This document shows, in pieces, positions 32,953 through 41,684 of a DNA stretch of 64,000 nucleotides. The position numbers and the translations under genes were made by a program. The number at the start of each line of letters is the position of its first letter. Position 1 is the first letter of the stretch. The DNA is from Gemmata sp. (lineage in GTDB: Bacteria; Planctomycetota; Planctomycetia; Gemmatales; Gemmataceae). The stretch lies in the NCBI GenBank assembly GCA_025055115.1, contig JANWYJ010000089.1:1-64000 (forward strand), written 5' to 3'. The notes beneath the pieces were generated by a model. It saw nothing but the letters and a program-made list of their open reading frames with translations. It was not told the DNA's origin and ran no database searches.

Positions 32953-34182
32953 ATGTCGTTGGCGCTGCTCATTCCGCTGTTGGCGGCCTACTTGATCGGG
33001 GCGTTACCGTTTGGCTATGTCGTGGGGCGGTTGCGCGGGGTGAATCTGTTTGACGTGGGCAGCGGCAATATCGGAGCGACGAATGTGGCCCGCGTTCTCG
33101 GTTGGCCGTGGGGGGTGCTGGTCTTTGTCGGCGATTTTCTCAAGGGCGTTGTGCCGGTCGTTATGGCCGTGCCCTGGGCCACTGAGCTGGCTGGGGGGGC
33201 CGCGACCATCGGCTCGGAGGACGTTCTGCGGGTGGGCTGTGCGGCCTTGGCCTTTCTGGGGCACTTATTCCCGGTGTATTTGGGTTTTCGGGGGGGCAAG
33301 GGGATTGCTACCGGAGCTGGTACCATCTTTGTGCTTGTTCCGCTGCCGGCTATTGTGGCCGTGACGATGTGGGGGGTGGTGCTTTTGGTCACACGGATGG
33401 TGTCGGTGGCTTCGCTGGCCGCGGTCAGTGTTCTGGTGTTGGTGCATCTGGCGACCGTTGACAGTCCGTTTGCGGCTCAGCACGTACCGGTCACGCTGTA
33501 TTTGATCTTGGGAACGGGCTTAGTGTTTGTGAAACACCGAGCGAATCTGCGCCGCCTGCTGACCGGTACCGAAAACCGCATAGGAGAATTCGCGATGCGT
33601 GAAACGATGGTTCGTGGGCTGCATCTTTTGGCCCTGGGGTTGTGGTTTGGTGGGGCGGCTTTTTTCAACTTCGGCACCGCTGTGCCAATTTTTGATTCGT
33701 TCCAACAGGTGGTGTATGCCGGTCCGTCGGATCGAACGGCCTATGAGACGATCCTAGCCGCCGATGCTTCTGTGGAACGCAAGCAAGCCTTGGCCAGTGC
33801 CCTGGCGGGGGCGGCTGTCGGCCCGGTGTTTCCACGTTACTTTGCGATGCAGGCGGTTTGTGGGGCGATCGCGTTGCTAACTGCCTTGAGTTGGTGGAAA
33901 TACGCAGGCCTTCACCGCGCACGGGTGGTGGTGATTGCGCTAGCGTTGGCGACTGTGGCTGTGGGCTGGCCGATTTCGGAAGAAGTGACGCGCTTGCGCT
34001 TGGAGCGGTTCCATCCGGACACGAGTATTGCCACCGCGGCCCAAGCGGCGTTCGCCTCATGGCACCTGGCCAGCCTGGGCCTCAGTCTGGTGACGATTCT
34101 GCTGGCAGGAACCGCGTTAGCTCTTGCCGCGAAGCTCCCCTATCCCGATGCGAAGCTCCCCTATCCCGAAATGGGCACCTGA
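32953..34182 (+). CDS. plsY: PlsY glycerol-3-phosphate acyltransferase fused to DUF4149
   Basis: A 409-residue membrane protein. Residues 1-211 are a complete PlsY, which acylates glycerol 3-phosphate from acyl-phosphate in phospholipid synthesis: GSGNIGATNVAR, FLGHLFPVYLGFRGGKGIAT and the closing VKHRANLRRLLTGTENRIG are all present. Residues 214-409 are a DUF4149 (TMEM205-like) membrane domain, starting MRETMVRGLHLLALGLWFGG. At the junction, AGGAG lies about eight bases before the in-frame ATG at 33595, so the second domain may also be made separately. The last residues contain an in-frame 21-base duplication (KLPYPDAKLPYPE, 34129-34170). Start: last ATG of the 23-base array. Confidence 0.92.
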   Translation: MSLALLIPLLAAYLIGALPFGYVVGRLRGVNLFDVGSGNIGATNVARVLGWPWGVLVFVGDFLKGVVPVVMAVPWATELAGGAATIGSEDVLRVGCAALAFLGHLFPVYLGFRGGKGIATGAGTIFVLVPLPAIVAVTMWGVVLLVTRMVSVASLAAVSVLVLVHLATVDSPFAAQHVPVTLYLILGTGLVFVKHRANLRRLLTGTENRIGEFAMRETMVRGLHLLALGLWFGGAAFFNFGTAVPIFDSFQQVVYAGPSDRTAYETILAADASVERKQALASALAGAAVGPVFPRYFAMQAVCGAIALLTALSWWKYAGLHRARVVVIALALATVAVGWPISEEVTRLRLERFHPDTSIATAAQAAFASWHLASLGLSLVTILLAGTALALAAKLPYPDAKLPYPEMGT

Positions 34183-34290
34183 CGACCCAAAATGACTTGA
34201 CAGAATCTGGCGCGACGCTATGACGGCACCCCTTGCCGAGGGGGATATTCTGTTCTGTTCCCCAAGGCAACTGCCGTCGGGGGGAAGGCC

Positions 34291-34656
34291 ATGAAAGGCA
34301 TTGTTATCGCCTGCGCTGCGTGGATGGGGGTGATGGTGGTGGTTCCCGCGTCCGCTCAGGCCGTGGATTATGAATTCAAACCCATTGATACGAACAAGCT
34401 CGTGGTGCAACCGAGCAAAACAATGGCCCATCTGGCGGCCGGCACGATCAATCTGATCGGGCAAACCACGGCTGAGTCGATTGCCAACAACGGTTATATT
34501 AAGACGATCAATAATCTGTTTAGTTTCAAGCGATCGGAGCCGAAGTTCCAAGCCGGTCCGAGTGCTTTGCCATCGCCGAATTTATTCAAGTCGACCTACT
34601 ATCCGAATTACAACACCCCGGTGATGCCACGGGTGCAAACCCTGCCGCGCCGCTGA
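34291..34656 (+). CDS. Small secreted protein, unknown
   Basis: A 121-residue protein with a signal peptide (MKGIVIACAAWMGVMVVVPA, cleavage near SAQA). The mature part is about 98 residues, without Cys, with TIN-L-IGQTTAESIANNG and a Tyr/Pro-rich end (YYPNYNTPVMPRVQTLP). I do not recognise a family. It starts about 110 bases after the plsY fusion gene on the same strand. Start fixed by the signal peptide. Confidence 0.65.
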   Translation: MKGIVIACAAWMGVMVVVPASAQAVDYEFKPIDTNKLVVQPSKTMAHLAAGTINLIGQTTAESIANNGYIKTINNLFSFKRSEPKFQAGPSALPSPNLFKSTYYPNYNTPVMPRVQTLPRR

Positions 34657-34693
34657 CCGCACAAGCCACTGGGCGATGGAACAACCACTTCGG

Positions 34694-34752
34694 TTTGCGG
34701 AAACTCGCGGGCCGAAGCGATTTGTTGCGGAAACCCGCGGGCCGAAGCGATT
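34694..34752. repeat. 30-base tandem duplication
   Basis: A 30-base unit (core CGCGGGCCGAAGCGATTTG) occurs twice between 34694 and 34752, with one base change. It follows the small secreted-protein gene and precedes the next gene. Confidence 0.88.
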
Positions 34753-34830
34753 TGCGGGAACTTGTTCCCCTCGCGGCGCGTCGAAATTATGATGAACGTC
34801 GAGAAGACGTTTGCCGCGAGGAGACGACCA

Positions 34831-35493
34831 ATGCTTCCGGTGGTGTCGCGAATGGCTGCGGCCGTGGTCTTAGGTTCCACGATAATGGCCCACCCGCTGT
34901 GGGCGGATGACAAACCCAGCACCGATCCGCCAGCGAAAGCCCCCACCTTTCCAGGCTATGTCTTCGTGGCCGATGTTGTAGGCGAAGTAGTCAAGGCCGA
35001 CGAGGACAGCATCACCTTGCGGGTGACGTGGTACGAACCGCAGGTGCGCGGGGGCAATAATCCCAACCGGGTCCGCCCGAATCTCAACCGCAATAATCGC
35101 AACTTCCGCAATCCTTTCGCCCCCAACATGAACCGGCCCAATCAGCCGCAAGTACAGTGGAAGGAAAAGCACGAGGACTATGTGTTGAAGTATCTGCCCG
35201 AATCGTTGGTGCGGTTCAAATCGCTGCCGCCGAAGTACGACGAGAACGGAAAGAAAATCGCTTACACGCAAAAAGAATTGAACGATCTGCGGCAGCCCGC
35301 CGGTGTCACCGGTTATGCGGCGAGTCGCTTCGATGTTACCCCCGGCAGCGTTGTCGAACTCATTCTCATTCGCGACAAGACCATCCCCGCCGAGAAAGCC
35401 ACCGAAGGTGATCTGCGGATCAAGCATGCGATCATCTTGGGCCGCAACCCCAACAATGTGCCCAAGGACGAGCCACCGAAGAAGAAAAACTGA
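34831..35493 (+). CDS. Secreted basic protein, unknown
   Basis: A 220-residue protein with a signal peptide (MLPVVSRMAAAVVLGSTIMA, cleavage near LWADD). The mature protein has a VFVADVVGEVVKADEDSITL strand-rich start, an Asn/Arg-rich region (NRVRPNLNRNNRNFRNP) at about residues 70-95, and a C-terminal Lys-rich tail (DEPPKKKN). I do not recognise a family. The start at 34831 has GAGGAG about ten bases upstream; an ATG at 34789 has none. Its last codons and stop are triplicated downstream (35467-35553). Confidence 0.72.
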   Translation: MLPVVSRMAAAVVLGSTIMAHPLWADDKPSTDPPAKAPTFPGYVFVADVVGEVVKADEDSITLRVTWYEPQVRGGNNPNRVRPNLNRNNRNFRNPFAPNMNRPNQPQVQWKEKHEDYVLKYLPESLVRFKSLPPKYDENGKKIAYTQKELNDLRQPAGVTGYAASRFDVTPGSVVELILIRDKTIPAEKATEGDLRIKHAIILGRNPNNVPKDEPPKKKN

Positions 35494-35553
35494 TCGACGA
35501 GCCACCGAAGAAGAAAAACTGATCGACGAGCCAGCGAAGAAGAAAAACTGATC
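35467..35553. repeat. 29-base unit x3 duplicating the gene end and stop codon
   Basis: Three tandem copies of a 29-base unit (core GAAGAAGAAAAACTGATC). The first copy is the end of the secreted-protein gene, including its TGA (35491-35493). The other two place TGA at 35520 and 35549. The third copy has one base change (CCAGCG for CCACCG). As the period is not a multiple of three, the downstream stops are in different frames. Confidence 0.95.
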
Positions 35554-35584
35554 GCCCACCATCGCGCTTCCCCGGCCCTCTCGG

Positions 35585-36481
35585 CTACGGCTTCAGCTCC
35601 GCGTGTGCTCGCTGTGCGGCGGTGATGATCTTCGTTTCCCACTCGGGGTCGTCGGGGTGGAAGGGGAACGTCACGCCGCGGGAACTATTCACGATCGCTC
35701 CCAAACCATCGGATCGGTACGCGGCCTGGACATCGCGGGCTGTTCCACCCTGTGCTCCATAACCGGGTACGAGCAGCCACACCGCGGGCATGACCGCGCG
35801 CAACTCGGCCAATTCCCGCGGATGCGTTGCCCCGACAACAGCGCCAACATCACCCAGGCCGTAGCAGCCCACGGTGGGGGCATTCCACTTCACCACCTCC
35901 GCGGCCACATGCCGGTAAAGGGGTTGGCCGTCACAAAGGAGGTCCTGGAACAAACCAGCGCCGGGGTTACTGGTGCGGACCAGCACAAACACCCCGCGTT
36001 GGGCCTTCTGAGCGGCCGTGAGAAACGGCTCGACCGCATCGCGACCCAGGTAGGGATTGATCGTCAGGGCATCCGCATTCCAAACTGGAAACGTCTGGCC
36101 GTCCATCGTCCATCCGCCCAAGGCCGCTTCGGCATAGGCGGTGGCGGTGGAGGCGATGTCGCCGCGCTTGGCGTCCAAAATGGTGATGAAGCCCATGTCG
36201 CGGGCGGTGCGGAGGATATCGGCCAGTGCGGCCATGCCCGGCGGGCCACAATGTTCGAAGAACGCGGCTTGGGGCTTGACCACCCCGGCCCACGGTTGCA
36301 CCAGTTCCAACACCTTCTGACAGAAATTGCGGTACACCGCCGCCACCGCGGCTAAATCCAGGGGAGAACCCCTTGGGGGCCGCAAGGCTTGCGGCAGCGC
36401 TTCCCAGCGCGGGTCCAGACCGACGCACAACGGCCCCTTGGTGCGAACCACTTCTGCCAGACGATCGGCAAACGATGGCAT
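35585..36481 (-). CDS. pyrF: Orotidine 5'-phosphate decarboxylase (group 2)
   Basis: A 298-residue enzyme that decarboxylates OMP to UMP, the last step of de novo UMP synthesis. It is the longer group-2 form (about 270-300 residues): PLCVGLDPRWEALP, VVKPQAAFFEHCG, ITILDAKRGDIASTATAYAE (catalytic Lys/Asp), PYLGRDAVEPFL and WLLVPGYGAQGGTARDVQAA. The start was placed at 36481 (MPSFADRLAEVV), the usual beginning; an in-frame ATG at 36502 is possible. It follows the hydrolase gene on the minus strand after about 150 bases, so it may be part of the same transcript as rnr. Confidence 0.95.
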   Translation of the reverse strand: MPSFADRLAEVVRTKGPLCVGLDPRWEALPQALRPPRGSPLDLAAVAAVYRNFCQKVLELVQPWAGVVKPQAAFFEHCGPPGMAALADILRTARDMGFITILDAKRGDIASTATAYAEAALGGWTMDGQTFPVWNADALTINPYLGRDAVEPFLTAAQKAQRGVFVLVRTSNPGAGLFQDLLCDGQPLYRHVAAEVVKWNAPTVGCYGLGDVGAVVGATHPRELAELRAVMPAVWLLVPGYGAQGGTARDVQAAYRSDGLGAIVNSSRGVTFPFHPDDPEWETKIITAAQRAHAELKP

Positions 36482-36637
36482 GAAACGATCCTTTGTGAAC
36501 ATGCCGATGAGCCACTGATAGCCGCTTCGCCCATCGGCTTCTACCCATCGCCGCGTGCGGGAGCTGGCGTGTTGCCGGTCGGAGTTATCGGTTTCCGAGG
36601 GCTTCGACCGGTTGTTCGAGATGCCAACGGTCGCTTT

Positions 36638-37429
36638 CTATCCCGTCAGCTCGCCAAGAAAGCTGCGGAGGGCTGCATTGAAGGCGTCCGGGTTTTCCAC
36701 GTTGGCCAGATGCCCAGCTCCCGGAATATGAACCAGGCGGCTGGTGCGAATCTGGGCGGCGAGATTGGCCGCGATTAACGGGGGCGTGATGGCGTCGTGT
36801 TCGCCGACCAGTACCAGGGTGGGTACGGCAATGGCGGCCAGGCCGGGGGTGGCATCGGGGCGATCTCGTAAGGCGGCCAGAGCGGCGGCAACGGCCGCGG
36901 CGGGTTGTCGGGCGGCCATGGCCTTGAGGTGTTCCACCAGCTGCGGTTTTTCAGCGCAGGTTCGATCACTGAGAATTTTCGGCAACAGGCCTGCAAAGAG
37001 AGCGGCAGTGCCCTTCTGGGTCACCAGGGCGATGGATTGGTTGCGCTGGTTTTGGGTGGCGGGATCATCCGCACCGGCGCGGGTATCGGCCAGAATCAAT
37101 CCTCGGAGTTTGTCGGGATGGCGGCGAGCCAGTGCTAAGGCCACATAGCCACCCATCGACAGACCGCCAACGACCGCCGGAGTAATCCGCAATTCCGCCA
37201 TCCATGTCGCGATCGCATCCGCGACCCCGTCGATGGTGAACGGAGCCGTTGGAGAGTCACCAAAACCTGGCAGATCGACCGCCAGCAGCCGGCAACGATC
37301 GCTGAGGGGGTGTTGCGGTTGCCACATGGTGCGGTCGAGGGGAAACGCATGGAGCAAAACCAGTGGGCAGCCGGTGCCCAGATCGTCGTAGGCGAGAGTG
37401 CATCCGGTTGGCAGCGTCATCACAGGCAT
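36638..37429 (-). CDS. Alpha/beta-hydrolase
   Basis: A 263-residue alpha/beta-fold hydrolase (esterase/haloperoxidase-like). Visible: LVLLHAFPLDRTMWQPQ (HG-type oxyanion strand), VDLPGFGDSP, the nucleophile elbow VGGLSMGGYVALALARRHP (Ser), the acid in VLVGEHDAITPP, and the catalytic His in IPGAGHLANVENP. No signal peptide. The substrate cannot be read from sequence. It starts 23 bases after the rnr stop, on the same strand, so it is probably cotranscribed with rnr. Confidence 0.9.
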   Translation of the reverse strand: MPVMTLPTGCTLAYDDLGTGCPLVLLHAFPLDRTMWQPQHPLSDRCRLLAVDLPGFGDSPTAPFTIDGVADAIATWMAELRITPAVVGGLSMGGYVALALARRHPDKLRGLILADTRAGADDPATQNQRNQSIALVTQKGTAALFAGLLPKILSDRTCAEKPQLVEHLKAMAARQPAAAVAAALAALRDRPDATPGLAAIAVPTLVLVGEHDAITPPLIAANLAAQIRTSRLVHIPGAGHLANVENPDAFNAALRSFLGELTG

Positions 37430-37452
37430 CGTTGGCGTGGCTCCGTGGGCGA

Positions 37453-39657
37453 TTACTGGCGGCGCTGGCCGCGGCGGGGCAAGCGACCCGAGCGGGGTAG
37501 CTCTTCACCATTATTTTCTGCTAGGCAAGGCATGGCAGCGAGTCGTAGATCGAGCAAACGACGTTGGAGATCGACCCGGGCCACTTCCACCCGTACGCGA
37601 TCCCCGAGGCGGAAGCGGCGTTTCGTCCGCCGGCCTTCGAGACTGTGTGAACTTTCGTCGAACCAGTAATAATCGTCAATGAGCGAGGAGATGTGCACCA
37701 GCCCCTCCGCGGGGAATTGTTCCGCCTGGGCGAAAAAGCCGTAATCGGCCACACCGGTGATCACAGCGTCGAGTTGTTCACCCAAGCGGTTGCTCAAGTA
37801 GGTGAGGATTTTGAGTTTCACCAGTTCGCGTTCGGCATTTTCGGCCCGCCGTTCCATGCGGGAACAGTGTTCCCCCAGCGCTACCAATTCGTCGATGTTG
37901 GCTTTGGCCGAACGGTGCTTCAGCCAACGATCGAGCAGGCGGTGAACCTGCAGGTCGGGATAGCGGCGGATGGGGGAGGTGAAGTGGCAGTAATGGGGGC
38001 TGGCCAAGGCATAGTGTTCGTCTTGAATGGGCGAATAGGCGGCCTGTTTGAGGCTCCGCAACAGGGCGAAGTGGACCGCGGCACGCTCGGGTTTGTCTTG
38101 CGTGGCTTGGAGAACCCGTTGCAGCTCGAAGCGGTCTTGCGGTCGTTGCAGCGGGTAGCCGAGCAGGTCGGCGAATTGCGCGAAGGCTTCGAGTTTCTCC
38201 TCGTTGGGAGCGGGGTGAACGCGGCGTAAAAACGGGATGTCGTGTTGCGTGAGGTGCTCGGCCACGGCTTCGTTGGCCGCCAGCATGAATTCCTCGATAA
38301 TCTGGTGCGACAGATGATGAGGGGCGAAATGGGCACCGCAGACACGGCCCTCGGCATCGTATTCCAGGACCGCTTCGGGCATCGTCAGTTCCAAGGCCCC
38401 GCGTTTGAAGCGTTTTTTCCGCAACAGCAGGGCGAGATCGCGCATGCGCCGTAACATGGTGAGCAGTTCCGGCGGGTAGGCCGACAGTGAGCGCGGATCG
38501 TCGCGCTGCATCTGATCCAGAAGCGCTTGCACTTCGTCGTAGGTGAAGCGTTTTTTGTTGATGATGGCCCCGTTGAAAAATGCGACGTGGGCTTTTTGCA
38601 AATGGGGTGTGAATTCAATGCGTACGGTTTTGACGTAGCGCACCTTGCCCTCCTGAAGTGACGCCAACCCATTGGAAATCACTTCGGGGAACATCGGCAG
38701 GACTTTTTGCGGCAAATAGACACTGGTAGCTCGTTTGCGCGCTTCGCAATCCAAGGCCCCGCCGGCTTTGACAAACGCCCCGACATCGGCGATGTGCACG
38801 CTCAGAACCCAGTGTTTCGTTTTGGGATCGATAGTCACACTGACGGCGTCGTCGAAGTCCTTGGCATCGGCAGGGTCGATGGTGATGACGAGTTCTTGGG
38901 TGAAGTCGTGGCGGCCGTGCAGGTCGGTTTCGGAGAACTGGCTGGCCACTTGCCGGGCTTCGGCCAATGCGGCTTCGGGGAACGTTTCGGGAAGCCCAAA
39001 AGCGCGAATCACCGACAGCGTATCCACGCCAGGTTGGCTGTGCGGCCCCAGAACCTCAGTGATAACGCCTTCGCCGCGTTCGTCGGGCGTGGGGAACCGG
39101 AGCATTTCAATCACGACTTTATCGTGGGGTTTCGCCCCTTTGGCTCCTGGATCACCCACACTGACACTGTGGGCAAACAGGTTCCCATCAACACGAACGA
39201 AGGCTTCACCATCCCGTTCTAGGTAGGTACCGACGAAGGTTCGCGTGGCGCGTTCGAGAACCCGGAGAATTTCGCCGGCCGCGTCCTTCGTGGCGCTGGC
39301 CTCGCGGGTGACGCGAACCAGCACTTCATCTCCCGTGGCGGCATCGAGGGCTTTATCTGAACGGATGAAGATTTCCGGCTGGGAAACGCCATCGATGGTA
39401 TGCGGGCGAACAAAACCATGACCGGAGGCCAGCCGTCGATAAATCCCCGTCAGCGTGGGGTGGGTCTCACCCAGACGCAGCGTGTTATTGCGATGGCGGG
39501 TCAAACGCCCCGTGCGAATCAGTTCGCGCAGCGTCCGGCGGAACTCTGGATAGGCACTTTCCGGCAAATTCAGACGCTTAAAGAGCGGTTTCGCCTTCAG
39601 GGGGTGATAACTCTTCGCACTGACCGCGTGCAAAATTTTCGTGAGAATTTCAGACAT
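37453..39657 (-). CDS. rnr: Ribonuclease R
   Basis: A 734-residue 3'-5' exoribonuclease of the RNase II/R family. It has an N-terminal helix-turn-helix-like region (KPLFKRLNLPESAYPEFRRT), cold-shock domains (about 60-220), the RNB catalytic domain with TIDPADAKDFDDAVSV (metal-binding Asp residues) and later motifs YLPQKVLPMFPEVIS and HFTSPIRRYPDLQVHRLLD, and a C-terminal S1 domain (ITGVADYGFFAQ then EGLVHISSL) followed by a basic tail (LPRRGQRRQ). About 700-800 residues is normal for RNase R. It degrades structured RNA in the cytoplasm. A HD-domain exonuclease-like gene lies just upstream on the same strand. Confidence 0.94.
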   Translation of the reverse strand: MSEILTKILHAVSAKSYHPLKAKPLFKRLNLPESAYPEFRRTLRELIRTGRLTRHRNNTLRLGETHPTLTGIYRRLASGHGFVRPHTIDGVSQPEIFIRSDKALDAATGDEVLVRVTREASATKDAAGEILRVLERATRTFVGTYLERDGEAFVRVDGNLFAHSVSVGDPGAKGAKPHDKVVIEMLRFPTPDERGEGVITEVLGPHSQPGVDTLSVIRAFGLPETFPEAALAEARQVASQFSETDLHGRHDFTQELVITIDPADAKDFDDAVSVTIDPKTKHWVLSVHIADVGAFVKAGGALDCEARKRATSVYLPQKVLPMFPEVISNGLASLQEGKVRYVKTVRIEFTPHLQKAHVAFFNGAIINKKRFTYDEVQALLDQMQRDDPRSLSAYPPELLTMLRRMRDLALLLRKKRFKRGALELTMPEAVLEYDAEGRVCGAHFAPHHLSHQIIEEFMLAANEAVAEHLTQHDIPFLRRVHPAPNEEKLEAFAQFADLLGYPLQRPQDRFELQRVLQATQDKPERAAVHFALLRSLKQAAYSPIQDEHYALASPHYCHFTSPIRRYPDLQVHRLLDRWLKHRSAKANIDELVALGEHCSRMERRAENAERELVKLKILTYLSNRLGEQLDAVITGVADYGFFAQAEQFPAEGLVHISSLIDDYYWFDESSHSLEGRRTKRRFRLGDRVRVEVARVDLQRRLLDLRLAAMPCLAENNGEELPRSGRLPRRGQRRQ

Positions 39658-40105
39658 GATGGACTACGAAAAAACGTTCTTGAAAAGCCATTTGCACCAC
39701 CACCACACACCGGAGCACGGCCCGTACCAGAACCTGAGAATAACAAAGCAGAGGTTGCCTCTGACGCCCCCACTCTAACCCCCAAGCGATGGCACCATCC
39801 CGATACAAGAACCCGAAACCCTCAAACGATGGCGTCATCCCAATACGAGAACCCAATCATGGCCAGGGAAGACCAACGGCGACAAGCGATGGCAACCACC
39901 GGGGGCAACCACCGGGCGTGCCGCCGACGCACCGCTTATGTGATCAAATATACACATTGGGCGGGCTTGAGTCAACCCTGGTATGGTCATGGGAAGTCTG
40001 TGGCGTTCTTCTCTACTCGGTCTTCTCCGCTCGGTAGCAGGTCATTGGGCGGGCTTGAGTCAACCCTGGTATGGTCGTGAGGCCGGCGGGGTGGTGTCCC
40101 CATGG
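39658..40105. repeat. Intergenic region with 34-base perfect and 40-base imperfect direct repeats
   Basis: A 34-base segment (core GGCTTGAGTCAACCCTGG) is perfectly repeated at 39955-39988 and 40043-40076 (period 88). Further upstream, a 40-base period repeat (core GATGGC-x-x-CATCCC-x-ATAC) spans 39783-39862, with a partial third copy near 39893. No gene is supported in this 450-base interval between two minus-strand genes. Confidence 0.85.
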
Positions 40106-41110
40106 TTAATCGTAGCCGCTGCCGGTTTCGCCATACAAGTCGCCCAGATGGCCTCCTTTGTAAATGCGACGGCCGAGGGTGGCGTTGTACGGAGTCCAGG
40201 CGGTGGGATTGTTGCGGTCGTCGCGGATTTCCCGCAGGATCATATGCATTCGGGTATCGAGGGCATCGATCAGGTGCAGCAGCATGGCCTCGGGGGTCAT
40301 GGGGACCTTGGGGCTGCCGTAATGGAGTTCGCCGTGGTGGCTGAGGATCATGTGCTGCAGCCGCAGCGTCAGTTCGCGGGGGAAGGATTCGCCAGTGAGG
40401 TCCGGGACTTTGGCGGCCGTTTCGGCCAGCATCGCGACGGCAATGGGGATGTGTCCGACGAGTTGCCCTTCATCGGAGTAGCCGAAGGCCCGACTGTAGG
40501 TCAGTTCGCGGGTTTTCCCGGCATCGTGGAGGAATATCCCCATCAGCAGCAAATCACGATCCACACCCGGATAAAGGGGCAACAGCCGGTCGGCCGCATC
40601 CATCATAGAAACGACATGTTCCAGTAACCCACCGACGTAGGCATGATGCAGTTTGACCCCTGCCGGGCAGCTCACGAAGGCCCGCATGAAGCCATCATCC
40701 ATCAGGAAGCATTCGGCCAGTGCCCGCAGATGCAGATTGTCGAGCCGCAGCAGGTAATTCCTGAGTCGGTCGATCAATTTAGTGATATTTTGTTCCGTCT
40801 GTGGGAGGAAATCGCTGAAGTCAATCTTTTGCGTGGCGGCTTTCTCGACATTCGTCAGGATGACCTGCAACGCTCCTTGGAACAGTTGCACCTTGCCGCA
40901 GGCATGAACGAAATCCCCAGGGTCGAAGCCGCGGGCGATGTTTTCGCCAGCGTTCCACATCCGCCCTTGAATGCTCCCAGTACGATCGCGCAGTTCCACC
41001 AACAGGTAGGGATTGCCGTTACGGTTGGCGCGCAGTTGCTTATCGGTGACGAGATAAACCTCGTCGAGATCGTGCCCGTCGCGCAGTTGGGCCACAAATT
41101 GTCGGGACAT
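40106..41110 (-). CDS. OB-fold plus HD-domain protein, YhaM-like 3'-5' exonuclease
   Basis: A 334-residue protein. Residues 10-100 form an OB-fold nucleic-acid-binding domain (YLLVELRDRTGSIQGRMWNA). Residues 150-300 carry an HD hydrolase domain: AGVKLHHAYVGGLLEHVVSM, then LLLMGIFLHDAGKTREL (HD pair), and later LQHMILSHHGELHYGSP. This order and the closing LHLIDALDTRMHM match the YhaM family, 3'-5' exoribonucleases in Firmicutes. The start at 41110 has AAGGAAGG upstream; the longer frame overlaps the DCC gene. It follows the DCC-family gene with a 13-base gap. Confidence 0.88.
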   Translation of the reverse strand: MSRQFVAQLRDGHDLDEVYLVTDKQLRANRNGNPYLLVELRDRTGSIQGRMWNAGENIARGFDPGDFVHACGKVQLFQGALQVILTNVEKAATQKIDFSDFLPQTEQNITKLIDRLRNYLLRLDNLHLRALAECFLMDDGFMRAFVSCPAGVKLHHAYVGGLLEHVVSMMDAADRLLPLYPGVDRDLLLMGIFLHDAGKTRELTYSRAFGYSDEGQLVGHIPIAVAMLAETAAKVPDLTGESFPRELTLRLQHMILSHHGELHYGSPKVPMTPEAMLLHLIDALDTRMHMILREIRDDRNNPTAWTPYNATLGRRIYKGGHLGDLYGETGSGYD

Positions 41111-41123
41111 GGCCTTCCTTACT

Positions 41124-41561
41124 TCACTTCCTGTCTGGTCGCGGGAGCGACGGTCGCTGACACACGCCATTCGCCGGGCACGGTATCAACTGGAACCGCT
41201 TGCGGGCCAGCCACAGATACGCTCGCTGGCCCAGCCACAGCATTCCGGGAATGTACAGCAGGGGGGCCAGAGGGCTGGTTAATGGCAGACGCCACGCGAT
41301 CCAGCGAATCGCCCGATAGCCGCTCAACACCCAACGGCGATTGGGCGTCACGACGTGCATCTGTTCGAGCAATTTGTCCGGGAGCAACGGTTCGTCGCAC
41401 GCGGGCAACGGCGCGCTATCGCGGCAGTTCTGGTAGGCGAAACACTTTCGCCAATCGAGCTTCTGGAGAAGCCAGATGCTGCGTTGGCACAACGGGCAAT
41501 CGCCGTCGTAAAGCACGATAGCCTTGCCGTCGGCGCGATGACCTTGGGGAGCACCATTCAT
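41124..41561 (-). CDS. DCC-family (DUF393) thiol oxidoreductase-like protein
   Basis: A 145-residue protein with the defining IVLYDGDCPLCQRSIWLLQK motif (DxDCxxC) near residue 15, as in the DUF393/DCC family of thioredoxin-related proteins. Another conserved part is RWVLSGYRAIRWIAWRLPLT and the hydrophobic PLAPLLYIPGMLWLGQRAYLW, which probably dips into or lies along the membrane. The start at 41561 has a GGAG about eight bases upstream. It is divergent from panB and overlaps no other gene. Physiological role unknown. Confidence 0.85.
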   Translation of the reverse strand: MNGAPQGHRADGKAIVLYDGDCPLCQRSIWLLQKLDWRKCFAYQNCRDSAPLPACDEPLLPDKLLEQMHVVTPNRRWVLSGYRAIRWIAWRLPLTSPLAPLLYIPGMLWLGQRAYLWLARKRFQLIPCPANGVCQRPSLPRPDRK

Positions 41562-41684
41562 GGGATTCTCCGCGACCAGAACCATTCTAGCGGAGGAACC
41601 GTCGCGGGGAACGAATTCCAACTGCTAGAATGTCCATAATTCTTCCGGGGAGCAGACCCGCCGAAGGCCGCGTGAGTGCTGTTT

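Noticed and set aside
39400-40080. 226-residue plus-strand open frame
   Set aside because: Starts inside rnr on the opposite strand and continues through the direct repeats at 39783-40076; not protein-like.
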